Numbered from the stretch's first letter, positions 6,501 to 11,893 are shown. The stretch is DNA of 16,506 nt from Candidatus Woesearchaeota archaeon (GCA_019322815.1 JAHWIB010000028.1:1-16506); one strand, 5' to 3'. Translations and numbers: made by a program. The notes: generated by a model from the sequence alone, not told the origin.

Positions 6501-7105
6501 TCTGCATAGTGAACTCCTACATCATCTCCAGGGCTTGTTCCCCATGGGCATCCATAATCTGTCTGGATATCTTCTCCGCATTTATAGCTTGGAAGCCTAT
6601 AGTTACATGTTGATAAATCACAGCAAACACCGCTTCCACATTGACCAAAGGTTATATCTACATTCTGAGGAGAAGTGGTGCAGTCCCCTGTATAAGGGCC
6701 ATTGTTTATTTCAGAAATACTATAAATTTCTATTGTGTTTCCTTCTGTTCCTCCTGCAAAACTTCCTAATTCTTCGGTAAAAGTGTGGCTATAATCAACA
6801 TACGCACAGTAAGTTGGACTTTCTACAGCCTGAAAAAATTTTGTAATTCCAGTTATATAATCATCACCTACTACATCATCTTCCCAAAGATATATATCAA
6901 TTTCAACAGAACCAAAGTTATTAGCACATTCAAGCATTTCTAATGCACTCAAATAATATCTTCCGCTGACAGTAATATCAACATATTCTCCGTCACATGC
7001 AGATGATTGAACACCTATAGAACATGATGCAGATACATTCAAAGCTAATAAAATAAAAGAGAGACCACATAATAAAATTAAAAATAATCTTTTACTAACC
7101 ACCAT
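3554..7105 (-). CDS. Giant secreted Cys-rich repeat protein with beta-propeller insert (1183 aa)
   Basis: Probable surface or secreted adhesion/structural protein. A signal peptide (about 1-27, ending NVSA) precedes an N-terminal Cys-containing beta domain (28-240). Then come 67-residue units with eight conserved cysteines and the core DYRTYTCSNPGT. Three units start at Cys245, 312 and 379. A region of five roughly 40-residue blades (about 446-645; motif DKIYKLTTDGTVVDSF) looks like an NHL/SMP-type beta-propeller. Seven more units start at 653, 768, 835, 902, 969, 1036 and 1103, with a diverged half-unit at about 711-767. Eight Cys per unit fits four disulfides formed outside the cell. No C-terminal membrane anchor is seen; the end (CSFGKCYEYCDE) is another small Cys motif. 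It is coupled by ATGA to the barrel-like lipoprotein. Such arrays are common in DPANN genomes (recollection); the ligand is unknown. Confidence 0.88.
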   Translation of the reverse strand: MVVSKRLFLILLCGLSFILLALNVSASCSIGVQSSACDGEYVDITVSGRYYLSALEMLECANNFGSVEIDIYLWEDDVVGDDYITGITKFFQAVESPTYCAYVDYSHTFTEELGSFAGGTEGNTIEIYSISEINNGPYTGDCTTSPQNVDITFGQCGSGVCCDLSTCNYRLPSYKCGEDIQTDYGCPWGTSPGDDVGVHYADKYCSGSSSSCTGSIMWGAWSVQDNCNSDEMCIDNNPSCQAVGCSSDSDCGTDGWVGSTYCSGNDVYQSYRTYDCNNPGTPSSSCSSTDTPTLKQNCPDTCSGGSCVGIACYSDLDCGTDGWAGSNYCSGGDVYRDYRTYDCNNPGTPSSSCSSSTTPNMIESCPDECQAGACVSIECSSNSDCGVDWYVGYPYCNSGDVWWDYRTYICINPGTTSSSCSHSTTPQLYTSCSDGCDGGQCIVDGYLWYVDWWNDKIYKLTTDGTVVDSFNSPGSASTGITWDGSHLWIVDAQADKVYKVTTFGIIVDTINAPSSSASGLTWCKSYLWVSDSTDDKIYRMSTDGTVSDSFNTPGDYPYGLGCANDYWILNADMVDQKVYSIEWFSGVAHSDHNAPSSSPYGIAYDGSFYWSSDYTNKRVYKLDPGFTVLANFIPPGIYGGALDFQPASEVIECYSTSDCDSDGYVGDTYCTSDDVYQDYRTYSCTNPGTTSSACSYSDSSQLIEDCGTGSCGSWSSNYCKSGDVYKSRTCYNRGCLSGACYESEYIEEQLVQTCADACWSGSCTTISCYTDSDCGTNTWVGSSYCNGNDLWQDYRTYTCSNPGTPSSSCSYSDNGQLKQDCPDTCYSNACATIECYSNSDCGTNTWIGSTYCSGDNVWQGYRTYTCSSPGTPSSSCSYSDNNQLKETCPDTCSGGSCDPISCYNDAECGTDGWVGSTYCSGDDVWQDYRTYTCSNPGTSSSSCSSSITSSLKETCTEICYEGSCATIECYNDAECGTDGWVGSTYCSGDDVWQDYRTYTCSNPGTALASCSYSDASQSKEICTDTCESGLCVAVECYDDNDCTADYWLDNDYCNGDNVWDTFRDYSCSNPGTGSSSCDYADNNQLKETCTDTCYQGNCAAIECYYDSDCGTDDFIGNEYCNADDVWDYYRTYICNNPGTPSASCSYSDNGQLIEQCPKGCTLGRCINCIKVCSFGKCYEYCDE
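3611..5149 (-). repeat. Array of 67-codon coding repeats, units 4-10
   Basis: Tandem units of 201 bp inside the Cys-rich gene. Unit 4 carries an extra diverged half-unit; units 5-9 are spaced exactly 67 codons apart. Units 7 and 8 are the most alike and unit 9 the most diverged, the gradient expected from repeated unequal exchange. Confidence 0.85.
4092..4403 (-). repeat. 111-bp perfect direct repeat (units 7 and 8)
   Basis: Bases 4092-4202 and 4293-4403 are identical over 111 bp and offset by exactly 201 bp. They encode the first 37 residues of two adjacent units. Identity that includes synonymous positions points to very recent duplication or gene conversion. Confidence 0.9.
5783..6373 (-). 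repeat. Array of 67-codon coding repeats, units 1-3
   Basis: Three tandem 201-bp units upstream of the propeller segment (about 5171-5770). They share the eight-Cys pattern with units 4-10, so the propeller appears to have been inserted into one ancestral array. Confidence 0.8.
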
Positions 7106-7132
7106 TTTCCCCTTTTATTAGTATATTCTTTA

Positions 7133-7142
7133 AAATATATAA
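7133..7142 (-). promoter_or_regulatory. TATA box of the Cys-rich/barrel operon
   Basis: Minus-strand TTTATATATT lies 28-37 nt before the ATG at 7105, giving a predicted leader of only a few bases. No dyad operator is evident nearby. Confidence 0.55.
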
Positions 7143-7165
7143 AGGTTATGTAAAAGCGAAGATTT

Positions 7166-7173
7166 TTTAAATA
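7166..7173 (+). promoter_or_regulatory. TATA box of tRNA-Met
   Basis: TTTAAATA is centred about 28 nt upstream of tRNA position 1, matching the box upstream of tRNA-Ala in sequence and spacing. Confidence 0.55.
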
Positions 7174-7236
7174 TCTTTTAAATCTTTTTCTCTAATGGCG
7201 GTATAACTCAGCCTGGTTAGAGTGTTACGCTCATAA

Positions 7237-7285
7237 AAGTTGAGCGCTGAGGCTTTATGCCAATGATCTAAACTCGACCATGAAT
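7237..7285 (+). other. tRNA-Met intron 1 (anticodon loop), 49 nt
   Basis: The BHB is relaxed: central helix UCAU (7231-7234)/AUGA (7280-7283), 5' bulge AAA (7235-7237), 3' bulge AUC (7284-7286) and an inner GUUGAG/CUCGAC stem. Predicted cuts fall after A7236 and after U7285 (38/39), restoring the loop CUCAUAA. A 37/38 cut is possible but would put U at position 38. Confidence 0.65.
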
Positions 7286-7306
7286 CGTAAAAGTCCCGAG
7301 TTCAAA

Positions 7307-7346
7307 TATCCTAAAGGGAGACCACAAATCCCTCAGGATTTGAGAG
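7307..7346 (+). other. tRNA-Met intron 2 (T loop, 59/60), 40 nt
   Basis: Central helix UUCA (7301-7304)/UGAG (7341-7344) with one U-G pair, 5' bulge AAU (7305-7307), 3' bulge AGU (7345-7347), inner stem AUCCU/AGGAU and an apical GGGA/UCCC hairpin. Standard cutting restores T loop UUCAAAU. The position matches intron 2 of tRNA-Ala. Confidence 0.7.
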
Positions 7347-7361
7347 TCTCGGTACCGCCAC

Positions 7362-7376
7362 TTTTTTTTGTTTTTT
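7362..7376 (+). terminator. Poly-T terminator after tRNA-Met
   Basis: Runs of eight and six T separated by one G follow directly after the discriminator base. This is a typical archaeal oligo-T terminator. Confidence 0.6.
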
Positions 7377-7423
7377 ATATTTTTTAATATGTTTTGGATT
7401 AATAAAACCTATTTTTGATCTAA

Positions 7424-7567
7424 ATAACTCTAAATTTCTTTTCCAGGGATTATGATCCAGAAGAATGCGAAAAAAATGGAGCAGGATCCCCTTATAAATT
7501 TTTATTCAAAACAAAAAAAGATATTGAGAAATATGTTCAGGAAAAAACAAAAATAAAAGAATTATAA
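7424..7567 (+). pseudogene. 5'-truncated ORF remnant downstream of tRNA-Met
   Basis: An open frame runs from just after a TAA (7421-7423) to the TAA at 7565-7567 and has no ATG, GTG or TTG start. It reads protein-like from about 7445: RDYDPEECEKNGAGSPYKF followed by a Lys-rich helix ending KIKEL. It looks like the last 40 or so codons of a lost gene. The source family is not recognised. Its stop overlaps the 3' end of the convergent nuclease gene by 6 nt. The position directly after a tRNA gene suggests a decayed integration or rearrangement scar (inference). Confidence 0.45.
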
Positions 7568-8941
7568 TTCTACTTTCTCTCCAATCTTTGGGATATGGCT
7601 ATTAAATCCTATCTTATTTAATCTTTCTTTTAAAGCTTTAGAAGATTTATATTCTCCATGTATAATGAATATTTTTTTAGGCTTTTTAACAAAACCTTTG
7701 CTCCATCTAACCAATTCATTATAATCAGCATGAGCAGAAAAGCTGTTTATTTTTTGTATATCTGCATTCACATCAACAACCATTCCCATCATCCTTGCCT
7801 CTTTTGCGCCTTCTAAAAGATATCTTCCCAAAGTTCCTTCTGCCTGGTAACCTACAAACAACACGATGTTTTTAGGATCCCATAATCCATGCCTTAGATG
7901 GTGCCTTATTCTTCCTGCAGTGCACATGCCGCTTCCTGCAATTATAACGCACGGCTTATTATAATTATTTAATTTCTTTGAATCCCTTGCAGTAGGGGTA
8001 TATTCAAGATTAGAAAACCTGAAAGGATTCTTGTATCTGGTCAATGCCTCTTCGTCAAAGAATTCATGATGCTTTTTGAATATCTCTGTTGCTTTTATTG
8101 CCAGAGGACTGTCAAGAAATATCTTCATATCTGGAAATTTTCCCTGCTTGATCAGTTTGTTAAATGAATAAAGCAGCTCCTGTGTCCTTTCAATTGCAAA
8201 AGAAGGTATTAATAGTTTTCCTTTTCTTTTATAGGCCTCTTTTGAGTATTTTAACAGTAAACTATCCCTGTCAGCAATCTCTTCATGAAGCCTGTCACCA
8301 TAAGTTGATTCAATTAAAACATAATCTGCGTCATCTATCATAGTGGGGTCCTCTATAATTGGAACATCCCACTGCCCTAAATCTCCAGAAAAAACAATCT
8401 TTTTTTCTCTGCCCTTTTCTTCAACAAACATCTCAATTATCGATGAGCCTATGATATGGCCTGCATCCTTATATCTGACCTTAATATTTTTTTCAATATT
8501 ATACAATTTGTTATAATCAACTTTTTTAAACAGAGGTATTGAAGCGCTGACATCTCTATCAGTATACAAAGGCTCTCTCTGCGGAAGGCCTTGTCTTCTA
8601 AGCCTCTTGTTCTCATGCTCATTTTCCATGTATTGGATATGAGCAGAATCATCAAGCATTATCCTGCATAAATCAATTGTTGCAGAAGTTGCGAAGATTT
8701 TTCCTCTGAAGCCATACTTTACTAATTTAGGAATCAGGCCGGAATGGTCAATATGTGCATGGGTAAGGAAAAGATAATCAATTTTCTTTGGATCAAATAA
8801 AAAAGGCTTGTAATTTAATCTTGTTATATCCTTGGTTCCCTGAAACATCCCGCAGTCAACTAATACTTTGCTCTTTCCAGCCTCAATCAAATAACAAGAA
8901 CCAGTAACTATCCTAGCTGCCCCGCAAAAAGTTATCTTCAT
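7562..8941 (-). CDS. Beta-CASP metallo-beta-lactamase ribonuclease, aCPSF2-like (459 aa)
   Basis: An RNA-processing nuclease of the CPSF73/beta-CASP family, acting on RNA 3' or 5' ends in the cytosol with two zinc ions. Visible motifs are HAHIDH (61-66), AGHIIGSS (160-167), SGDLG (185-189), the ESTYGDR element (211-217) opening the beta-CASP domain, PSFAIERTQELL (246-257), GSGMCTAGR (336-344) with the His-rich HHLRH after it, SFSAHAD (400-406) and the terminal IIHGE (426-430). The order and length match archaeal aCPSF2-type proteins; the N-terminal KH domains of aCPSF1 are absent, so it is probably not the termination factor itself. Its start lies opposite DUF3175, each gene with its own TATA box. 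Confidence 0.92.
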   Translation of the reverse strand: MKITFCGAARIVTGSCYLIEAGKSKVLVDCGMFQGTKDITRLNYKPFLFDPKKIDYLFLTHAHIDHSGLIPKLVKYGFRGKIFATSATIDLCRIMLDDSAHIQYMENEHENKRLRRQGLPQREPLYTDRDVSASIPLFKKVDYNKLYNIEKNIKVRYKDAGHIIGSSIIEMFVEEKGREKKIVFSGDLGQWDVPIIEDPTMIDDADYVLIESTYGDRLHEEIADRDSLLLKYSKEAYKRKGKLLIPSFAIERTQELLYSFNKLIKQGKFPDMKIFLDSPLAIKATEIFKKHHEFFDEEALTRYKNPFRFSNLEYTPTARDSKKLNNYNKPCVIIAGSGMCTAGRIRHHLRHGLWDPKNIVLFVGYQAEGTLGRYLLEGAKEARMMGMVVDVNADIQKINSFSAHADYNELVRWSKGFVKKPKKIFIIHGEYKSSKALKERLNKIGFNSHIPKIGEKVEL

Positions 8942-8964
8942 ATTTATTATTCTTTTTTTTATAC

Positions 8965-9000
8965 TATATAAAATTAACTATAGAAGCAAGGTTTATAAAT
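8965..9000. promoter_or_regulatory. Divergent leaderless promoters
   Basis: Minus-strand TTTTATATA (8965-8973) lies 24-32 nt before the nuclease ATG at 8941. Plus-strand GTTTATAAAT (8991-9000) lies 24-33 nt before the DUF3175 ATG at 9024. Neither gene has a Shine-Dalgarno site, so both mRNAs are predicted to be leaderless. Confidence 0.6.
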
Positions 9001-9023
9001 TTTAAAATAATTGTAAGTTTACA

Positions 9024-9278
9024 ATGAAAAGAAAAAAGAAGTTATGGGTCCAGACTGTAAAAACAGTATCTACTTCTCCTCCAGAAGGCATATTTACAAA
9101 GGATGCTAAAACAATAGCAAAGATATTGGCCAAGCCTGAAGTTAGCCCAAAAGGAATAGGATCTGCTATCAAAATGGTCCAATATTTTATCAACAGAGCA
9201 GGAAAAGGGCTGAGCAAAGCAAGAAAAAGAGAATTAGAAAAAGCAAAGAAGATTCTACAGGAGATGAAGGAGAAATAA
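9024..9278 (+). CDS. DUF3175 family protein (84 aa)
   Basis: A small basic protein of unknown function. The family pattern, recalled from bacterial members, is visible: an N-terminal KxxKxW with a VxTxS segment, a PEGIFTK turn (20-26), a helix IAKILAKPEVSPKG, then the strongly conserved SAIKMVQYFINRAGKGLS (47-64) and a Lys/Glu helix (RELEKAKKILQEM). There is no signal peptide, and the protein is highly positively charged, which would suit nucleic-acid contact (inference). It is monocistronic with its own leaderless promoter, divergent from the beta-CASP nuclease. Known members are mostly bacterial, so its archaeal origin may involve transfer. The DUF assignment rests on memory of the motif. 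Confidence 0.75.
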   Translation: MKRKKKLWVQTVKTVSTSPPEGIFTKDAKTIAKILAKPEVSPKGIGSAIKMVQYFINRAGKGLSKARKRELEKAKKILQEMKEK

Positions 9279-9292
9279 GCTGCCAGAAAAAT

Positions 9293-9637
9293 TTAAAAAA
9301 GTTTATGATCAGCTGGTCTTACATTACAACCATTAATAGAATTATCTCTTTCTAAATCATCTAATGTGTAATCTTTATCTGGAGTTTGTAAATTTTCTAT
9401 TAACCTTCTTGAACCTTTTTTACTTAATAATACTTTTTTTGTTTCTGGATCATAAGTTTTTAGAATTTTTCTATACCAGTGCATATGTTTTCCCATATCA
9501 TGTGCTTCTATATCATGTGACTGATACTGTAATCATCTACCTTCTATTAGTAAACCTTCTAAATCTATTCCATGTTCTAAAGCCCTGTATAAAGGAAAAG
9601 GTGTTCTTAAACTTTCATCTGTTATTATCCGTGGCAT
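9293..9637 (-). pseudogene. Gene of unknown function with an in-frame TGA at codon 35
   Basis: One continuous frame runs from ATG 9637 to TAA 9293-9295 (115 codons) except for TGA at 9533-9535. Before it: a 34-residue start, MPRIITDESLRTPF to LLIEGR. After it: LQYQSHDIEAHDMGKHMHWY, then KKVLLSKKGSRR and a C-terminal HKLF. Both halves read like one soluble, His-rich protein and no frame change is needed, so the simplest view is a point nonsense mutation. Downstream ATGs at 9496 and 9487 could allow a 67-aa product. Recoding of UGA (for example as Trp) is possible but unsupported, since several genes here use TGA as an ordinary stop. The family is not recognised. Confidence 0.6.
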
Positions 9638-9698
9638 TTATCCATATTAAATTTAAGTTTTTTATAAAGTTTATGAAGGTATTTAAAATGAAATAAAG

Positions 9699-9781
9699 CG
9701 CCAGCAGCAGGATTCGAACCTACAAGGGCAAAGCCCAGTCGCTTTCGAGGCGACCGCACTACCAGGTTATGCGATGCTGGC
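9699..9781 (-). tRNA. tRNA-Ser(CGA)
   Basis: On the minus strand, acceptor GCCAGCA pairs with UGCUGGC, discriminator G73 as expected for Ser, and no CCA follows. Anticodon stem GUCGC/GCGAC with loop CUCGAAA gives anticodon CGA (complement of 9745-9747). The long variable arm GGGC-UUU-GCCC marks a class II tRNA. T stem GUAGG/CCUGC has loop UUCGAAU. It contains no intron, unlike the other two tRNA genes here. Confidence 0.95.
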
Positions 9782-9805
9782 ACAAAGAATAAATTAGAGA
9801 ATAGT

Positions 9806-9816
9806 AATTTAAATAA
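9806..9816 (-). promoter_or_regulatory. TATA box of tRNA-Ser
   Basis: Minus-strand TTATTTAAATT lies 25-35 nt before tRNA position 1, in the same place as the boxes of the other two tRNA genes. Confidence 0.5.
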
Positions 9817-9823
9817 TTTCTTA

Positions 9824-10282
9824 TTAATTCAATAAAACAATAGAAATATTGAGCACAGCAGCAAAGCTAACCCATAATATATAAGGAATGAACAAGTAAG
9901 CAGATATTTTATTTATTCTGTAAAAATATATTATTGTAATCAATATAGCAGCCCATAAGAATATTATTTCTATAAAAGCAAATAAGGGATTTTGCAAGCC
10001 AAAAAATAAGACTGACCACAAAGCATTCAGAAATAATTGGATACCAAAAACAGTGAAGGCTTTCTTGTCGTATCTTTTGATCCAAACTAAATAAAGAGAA
10101 ATTCCCATCAGCAAATATAAAATTGTCCAGACAGGGCCAAACACCCAACTAGGAGGATTGAAGCTTGGCTTAATTAATGTAATATACCATGTAGAAACAG
10201 ACTGTGAAGTGAAAAATCCTCCAATAACACTTGCTAAAAAAGGAAGCAGTATTGAAATTATTAATTTCCATATCTTTTTCAT
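9824..10282 (-). CDS. tspO: TspO/MBR family membrane protein (152 aa)
   Basis: A five-helix membrane protein of the TspO/peripheral benzodiazepine receptor family. Known members bind porphyrins and cholesterol-like ligands and act in tetrapyrrole or stress signalling. Visible hallmarks are an N-terminal helix (6-26), the loop KPSFNPPSWVFGPVWT (38-53), the conserved QLFLNALWSVLFFG (81-94) and the final helix ILWVSFAAVLNISIVLLN (135-152). Length is typical. It stands alone on the minus strand, divergent from the glycosylase gene across a 45-bp AT-rich gap. Its ligand in an archaeon without visible heme genes nearby is unknown. Confidence 0.92.
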   Translation of the reverse strand: MKKIWKLIISILLPFLASVIGGFFTSQSVSTWYITLIKPSFNPPSWVFGPVWTILYLLMGISLYLVWIKRYDKKAFTVFGIQLFLNALWSVLFFGLQNPLFAFIEIIFLWAAILITIIYFYRINKISAYLFIPYILWVSFAAVLNISIVLLN

Positions 10283-10299
10283 GAATTAATTCAATAACT

Positions 10300-10314
10300 T
10301 AATAAATATAAATA
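10300..10314. promoter_or_regulatory. Shared AT-rich promoter between tspO and the glycosylase gene
   Basis: Minus-strand TATTTATA (10307-10314) is 25-32 nt before the tspO ATG. Plus-strand TTAATAAATA (10300-10309) is about 19-28 nt before the ATG at 10328. The two overlap, so the divergent genes may compete for TBP. Confidence 0.4.
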
Positions 10315-10327
10315 ATTTTCTAATATC

Positions 10328-10759
10328 ATGAGATTATGGAGTATACATCCAAAGTATCTTGACTGCAAGGGGATTTTAGGATTATGGAGAGAAGCATTAT
10401 TAGCTAAAAAAGTGTTGGAGGGTAAAACTAAAAGTTATGTTAATCATCCCCAGTTGGAAAGATTCAAAGAACAAAAAGAGCCTGTTAAGTTCATTAAAAC
10501 TTATTTATTATATATCTGGAAAGAATCTGATAAAAGATGTTATAGATTTGACAAAACAAAAATTGGAAGAGGTTTTACAAATAAAAAGATAAAAACAACA
10601 GAAGGCCAGATTAAATATGAATTTAAGCATCTGAAAGATAAGCTTAAAAAAAGAAACACAATTAAATACAAAGAATTAATGAGAATTAAAAAAATTGAAC
10701 CAAATCCTTTATTTAAAATAATAAAAGGCCCAATAGAAAGATGGGAGAAACAAAAATGA
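10328..10759 (+). CDS. Pyrimidine dimer DNA glycosylase / endonuclease V family (143 aa)
   Basis: A DNA repair enzyme of the Pyr_excise family (T4 endonuclease V type), which cuts the glycosidic bond at UV-induced pyrimidine dimers and then the abasic site. The cellular-branch N-terminus is clear: MRLWSIHPKYLDCKGI (1-16), GLWREALLAKKVLEGKTK (18-35) and YVNHPQLERFKE (37-48). In the phage enzyme the N-terminal Thr2 amine attacks the sugar; here residue 2 is Arg, as in the chromosomal subfamily, so the chemistry may differ. The C-terminal half is Lys-rich, suited to DNA contact. The stop overlaps the queH start by ATGA. Confidence 0.78.
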   Translation: MRLWSIHPKYLDCKGILGLWREALLAKKVLEGKTKSYVNHPQLERFKEQKEPVKFIKTYLLYIWKESDKRCYRFDKTKIGRGFTNKKIKTTEGQIKYEFKHLKDKLKKRNTIKYKELMRIKKIEPNPLFKIIKGPIERWEKQK

Positions 10760-11286
10760 AAAAACTATTGCTGCATGTATGCTGCGCACCTTGCTCAACA
10801 CATGTAATTAATGTTCTGAAACAAAATTATGACTTAACTTTGTTTTTCTATAATCCAAATGTAGAGCCGTTGAATGAGTATTCTTTAAGATTAGAAGCAG
10901 CTGAAAAGTTTGCAGAAGAGATAGATATTCCAATGATTGTGGGAGATTATGATGCAATTGAATGGAACAATGCAATAAAAGGCCATGAAAATGACGAAGA
11001 AGGTGGAGAAAGATGTTCTATCTGTTTTAGATTCAGGTTAGAAAAGACTGCACAGACTGCTAAAGAAAAAGGATTTGATTTGTTTACAACAACATTAACT
11101 GTTTCTCCTTATAAAAATGCTCCTGTTATTAATCAAATTGGAAAGGAATTATCTGAAAAATATAATATTGAGTTTTTAGAATCTGATTTTAAAAAAGAAG
11201 ATGGTTATGCACATAGTATTAAGCTGAGCAAAGAGCATGGATTATACAGGCAGGATTACTGCGGATGTTTATTTTCCAAGAAATAA
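10756..11286 (+). CDS. queH: Epoxyqueuosine reductase QueH (176 aa)
   Basis: The non-cobalamin epoxyqueuosine reductase (DUF208), which converts oQ to queuosine at tRNA position 34. The Cys signature is complete: HVCCAPCS (7-14), ERCSICFRFRLE (85-96) and the C-terminal RQDYCGCLFS (165-174), which supply the [4Fe-4S] cluster and metal site. TTTLTVSPYKN (111-121) is also conserved. Length is normal. The start is ATG 10756, overlapping the upstream stop by 4 nt; an ATG at 10741 would add five residues before the conserved MKKLLLHVCC. Archaea normally make archaeosine rather than queuosine, so this gene plus queA at 11935-12918 is notable. Confidence 0.92.
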   Translation: MKKLLLHVCCAPCSTHVINVLKQNYDLTLFFYNPNVEPLNEYSLRLEAAEKFAEEIDIPMIVGDYDAIEWNNAIKGHENDEEGGERCSICFRFRLEKTAQTAKEKGFDLFTTTLTVSPYKNAPVINQIGKELSEKYNIEFLESDFKKEDGYAHSIKLSKEHGLYRQDYCGCLFSKK

Positions 11287-11297
11287 AATAAAAAAAT

Positions 11298-11630
11298 TTA
11301 TCTCCTTAGTTTTGCTGTAAATAAAATACCAAAGGAGACGATTAATCCATATGCTATAAGAATCTTATCAAGAGACACGTAGTTCATCAAGAACAATATT
11401 ATTCCTACAATCAATGCTGCTAATCCTGTAATTAAGAGGAAAATCTCTATAGTGCTTCTGAATACCTGGGCTTTAAATCCATATAATGCATCTAAAACAC
11501 TCTCTTTAATCTCCTCTACTCTTTTCACATATTTCTGGCCTAAATAATTTGCTGTTATCTGAGAAATCAAATCAACATAACTTACAACTTTTCCAACTTT
11601 TTTTACTTTGCTCTTGATTTTTGAAATCAT
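11298..11630 (-). CDS. Small two-helix membrane protein, YqjE-like in layout (110 aa)
   Basis: No named family is certain. A basic amphipathic N-terminus (1-50; MISKIKSKVKKVGKV) is followed by two membrane segments at about 62-82 (IFLLITGLAALIVGIILFL) and 88-106, ending TAKLRR. Its ATG overlaps the stop of the Lys/Ala-rich gene by 4 nt (ATGA), so the two are co-translated. The pair resembles in layout the bacterial YqjD/ElaB (DUF883) plus YqjE arrangement, where a basic one-helix protein tethers ribosomes to the membrane. That parallel is inference from architecture, not sequence identity. It ends 11 nt from convergent queH. Confidence 0.6.
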   Translation of the reverse strand: MISKIKSKVKKVGKVVSYVDLISQITANYLGQKYVKRVEEIKESVLDALYGFKAQVFRSTIEIFLLITGLAALIVGIILFLMNYVSLDKILIAYGLIVSFGILFTAKLRR

Positions 11631-11887
11631 TTTCTTCTCTTTTTAGCTAATGCTCCAACTGCTGCTCCTAATGCTGCTCCAATTCCTGCTGCAATTGCAG
11701 CTGCTTTTTCTGGATTTTTCTTGACATATTCTCTTACTTGTTTTTCATGCTTAGCAAATTTGGCTTTTGCTTTTTTCATCTCAGCAACTGCCATTCTTTC
11801 ATATTTTTTAATCTCTGCTTTAATATCTTTTTTAGAAGTAGGTTTTTTTGCTTTTTTAGCTGTTTTTTTAGCTTTCTTTTTTGCCAT
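11627..11887 (-). CDS. Lys/Ala-rich protein with C-terminal glycine-zipper helix (86 aa)
   Basis: The first 30 residues are a histone H1-like tail (MAKKKAKKTAKKAKK). A charged helix follows (31-55), then VKKNPEKAAAIAAGIGAALG (54-73) and AVGALAKKRRK. A C-terminal small-residue hydrophobic helix after an NPEK/NPW-like turn and closed by basic residues is the pattern of ElaB/YqjD (DUF883) membrane-anchored proteins. The basic tail could bind RNA, DNA or ribosomes at the membrane. GAGGTGA precedes the ATG at 7-nt spacing. It is translationally coupled to the two-helix membrane protein. Family membership is uncertain because composition bias inflates similarity. Confidence 0.65.
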   Translation of the reverse strand: MAKKKAKKTAKKAKKPTSKKDIKAEIKKYERMAVAEMKKAKAKFAKHEKQVREYVKKNPEKAAAIAAGIGAALGAAVGALAKKRRK

Positions 11888-11893
11888 TATAAT

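Larger units (their letters stand above)
7197..7360 (+). tRNA. tRNA-Met(CAU), elongator or Ile2 type, split by two introns
   Basis: Acceptor GGCGGUA (7197-7203) pairs with UACCGCC (7353-7359), discriminator A7360, no CCA. D stem ACUC/GAGU and anticodon stem UUACG (7225-7229)/CGUAA (7286-7290) are intact, with loop CUCAUAA and anticodon CAU at 7232-7234. T stem CCGAG (7296-7300)/CUCGG (7348-7352) has an interrupted loop. Removing 7237-7285 and 7307-7346 leaves 75 nt with a 7-nt T loop UUCAAAU. The anticodon stem lacks the three G-C pairs of initiator tRNA, so this is elongator Met or the Ile2 tRNA whose C34 is modified to read AUA; sequence alone does not separate these. A poly-T terminator follows at once. 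Confidence 0.9.

Noticed and set aside
7237..7285. Box C/D guide RNA inside the tRNA-Met intron
   Set aside because: CUGA and AUGAUCU motifs occur once each, but a second C/D pair at the proper spacing is missing.
9533..9535. Genome-wide UGA reassignment or selenocysteine
   Set aside because: TGA ends nadC, the Cys-rich gene, the glycosylase and others at sensible points, and no SECIS-like hairpin stood out near this gene.
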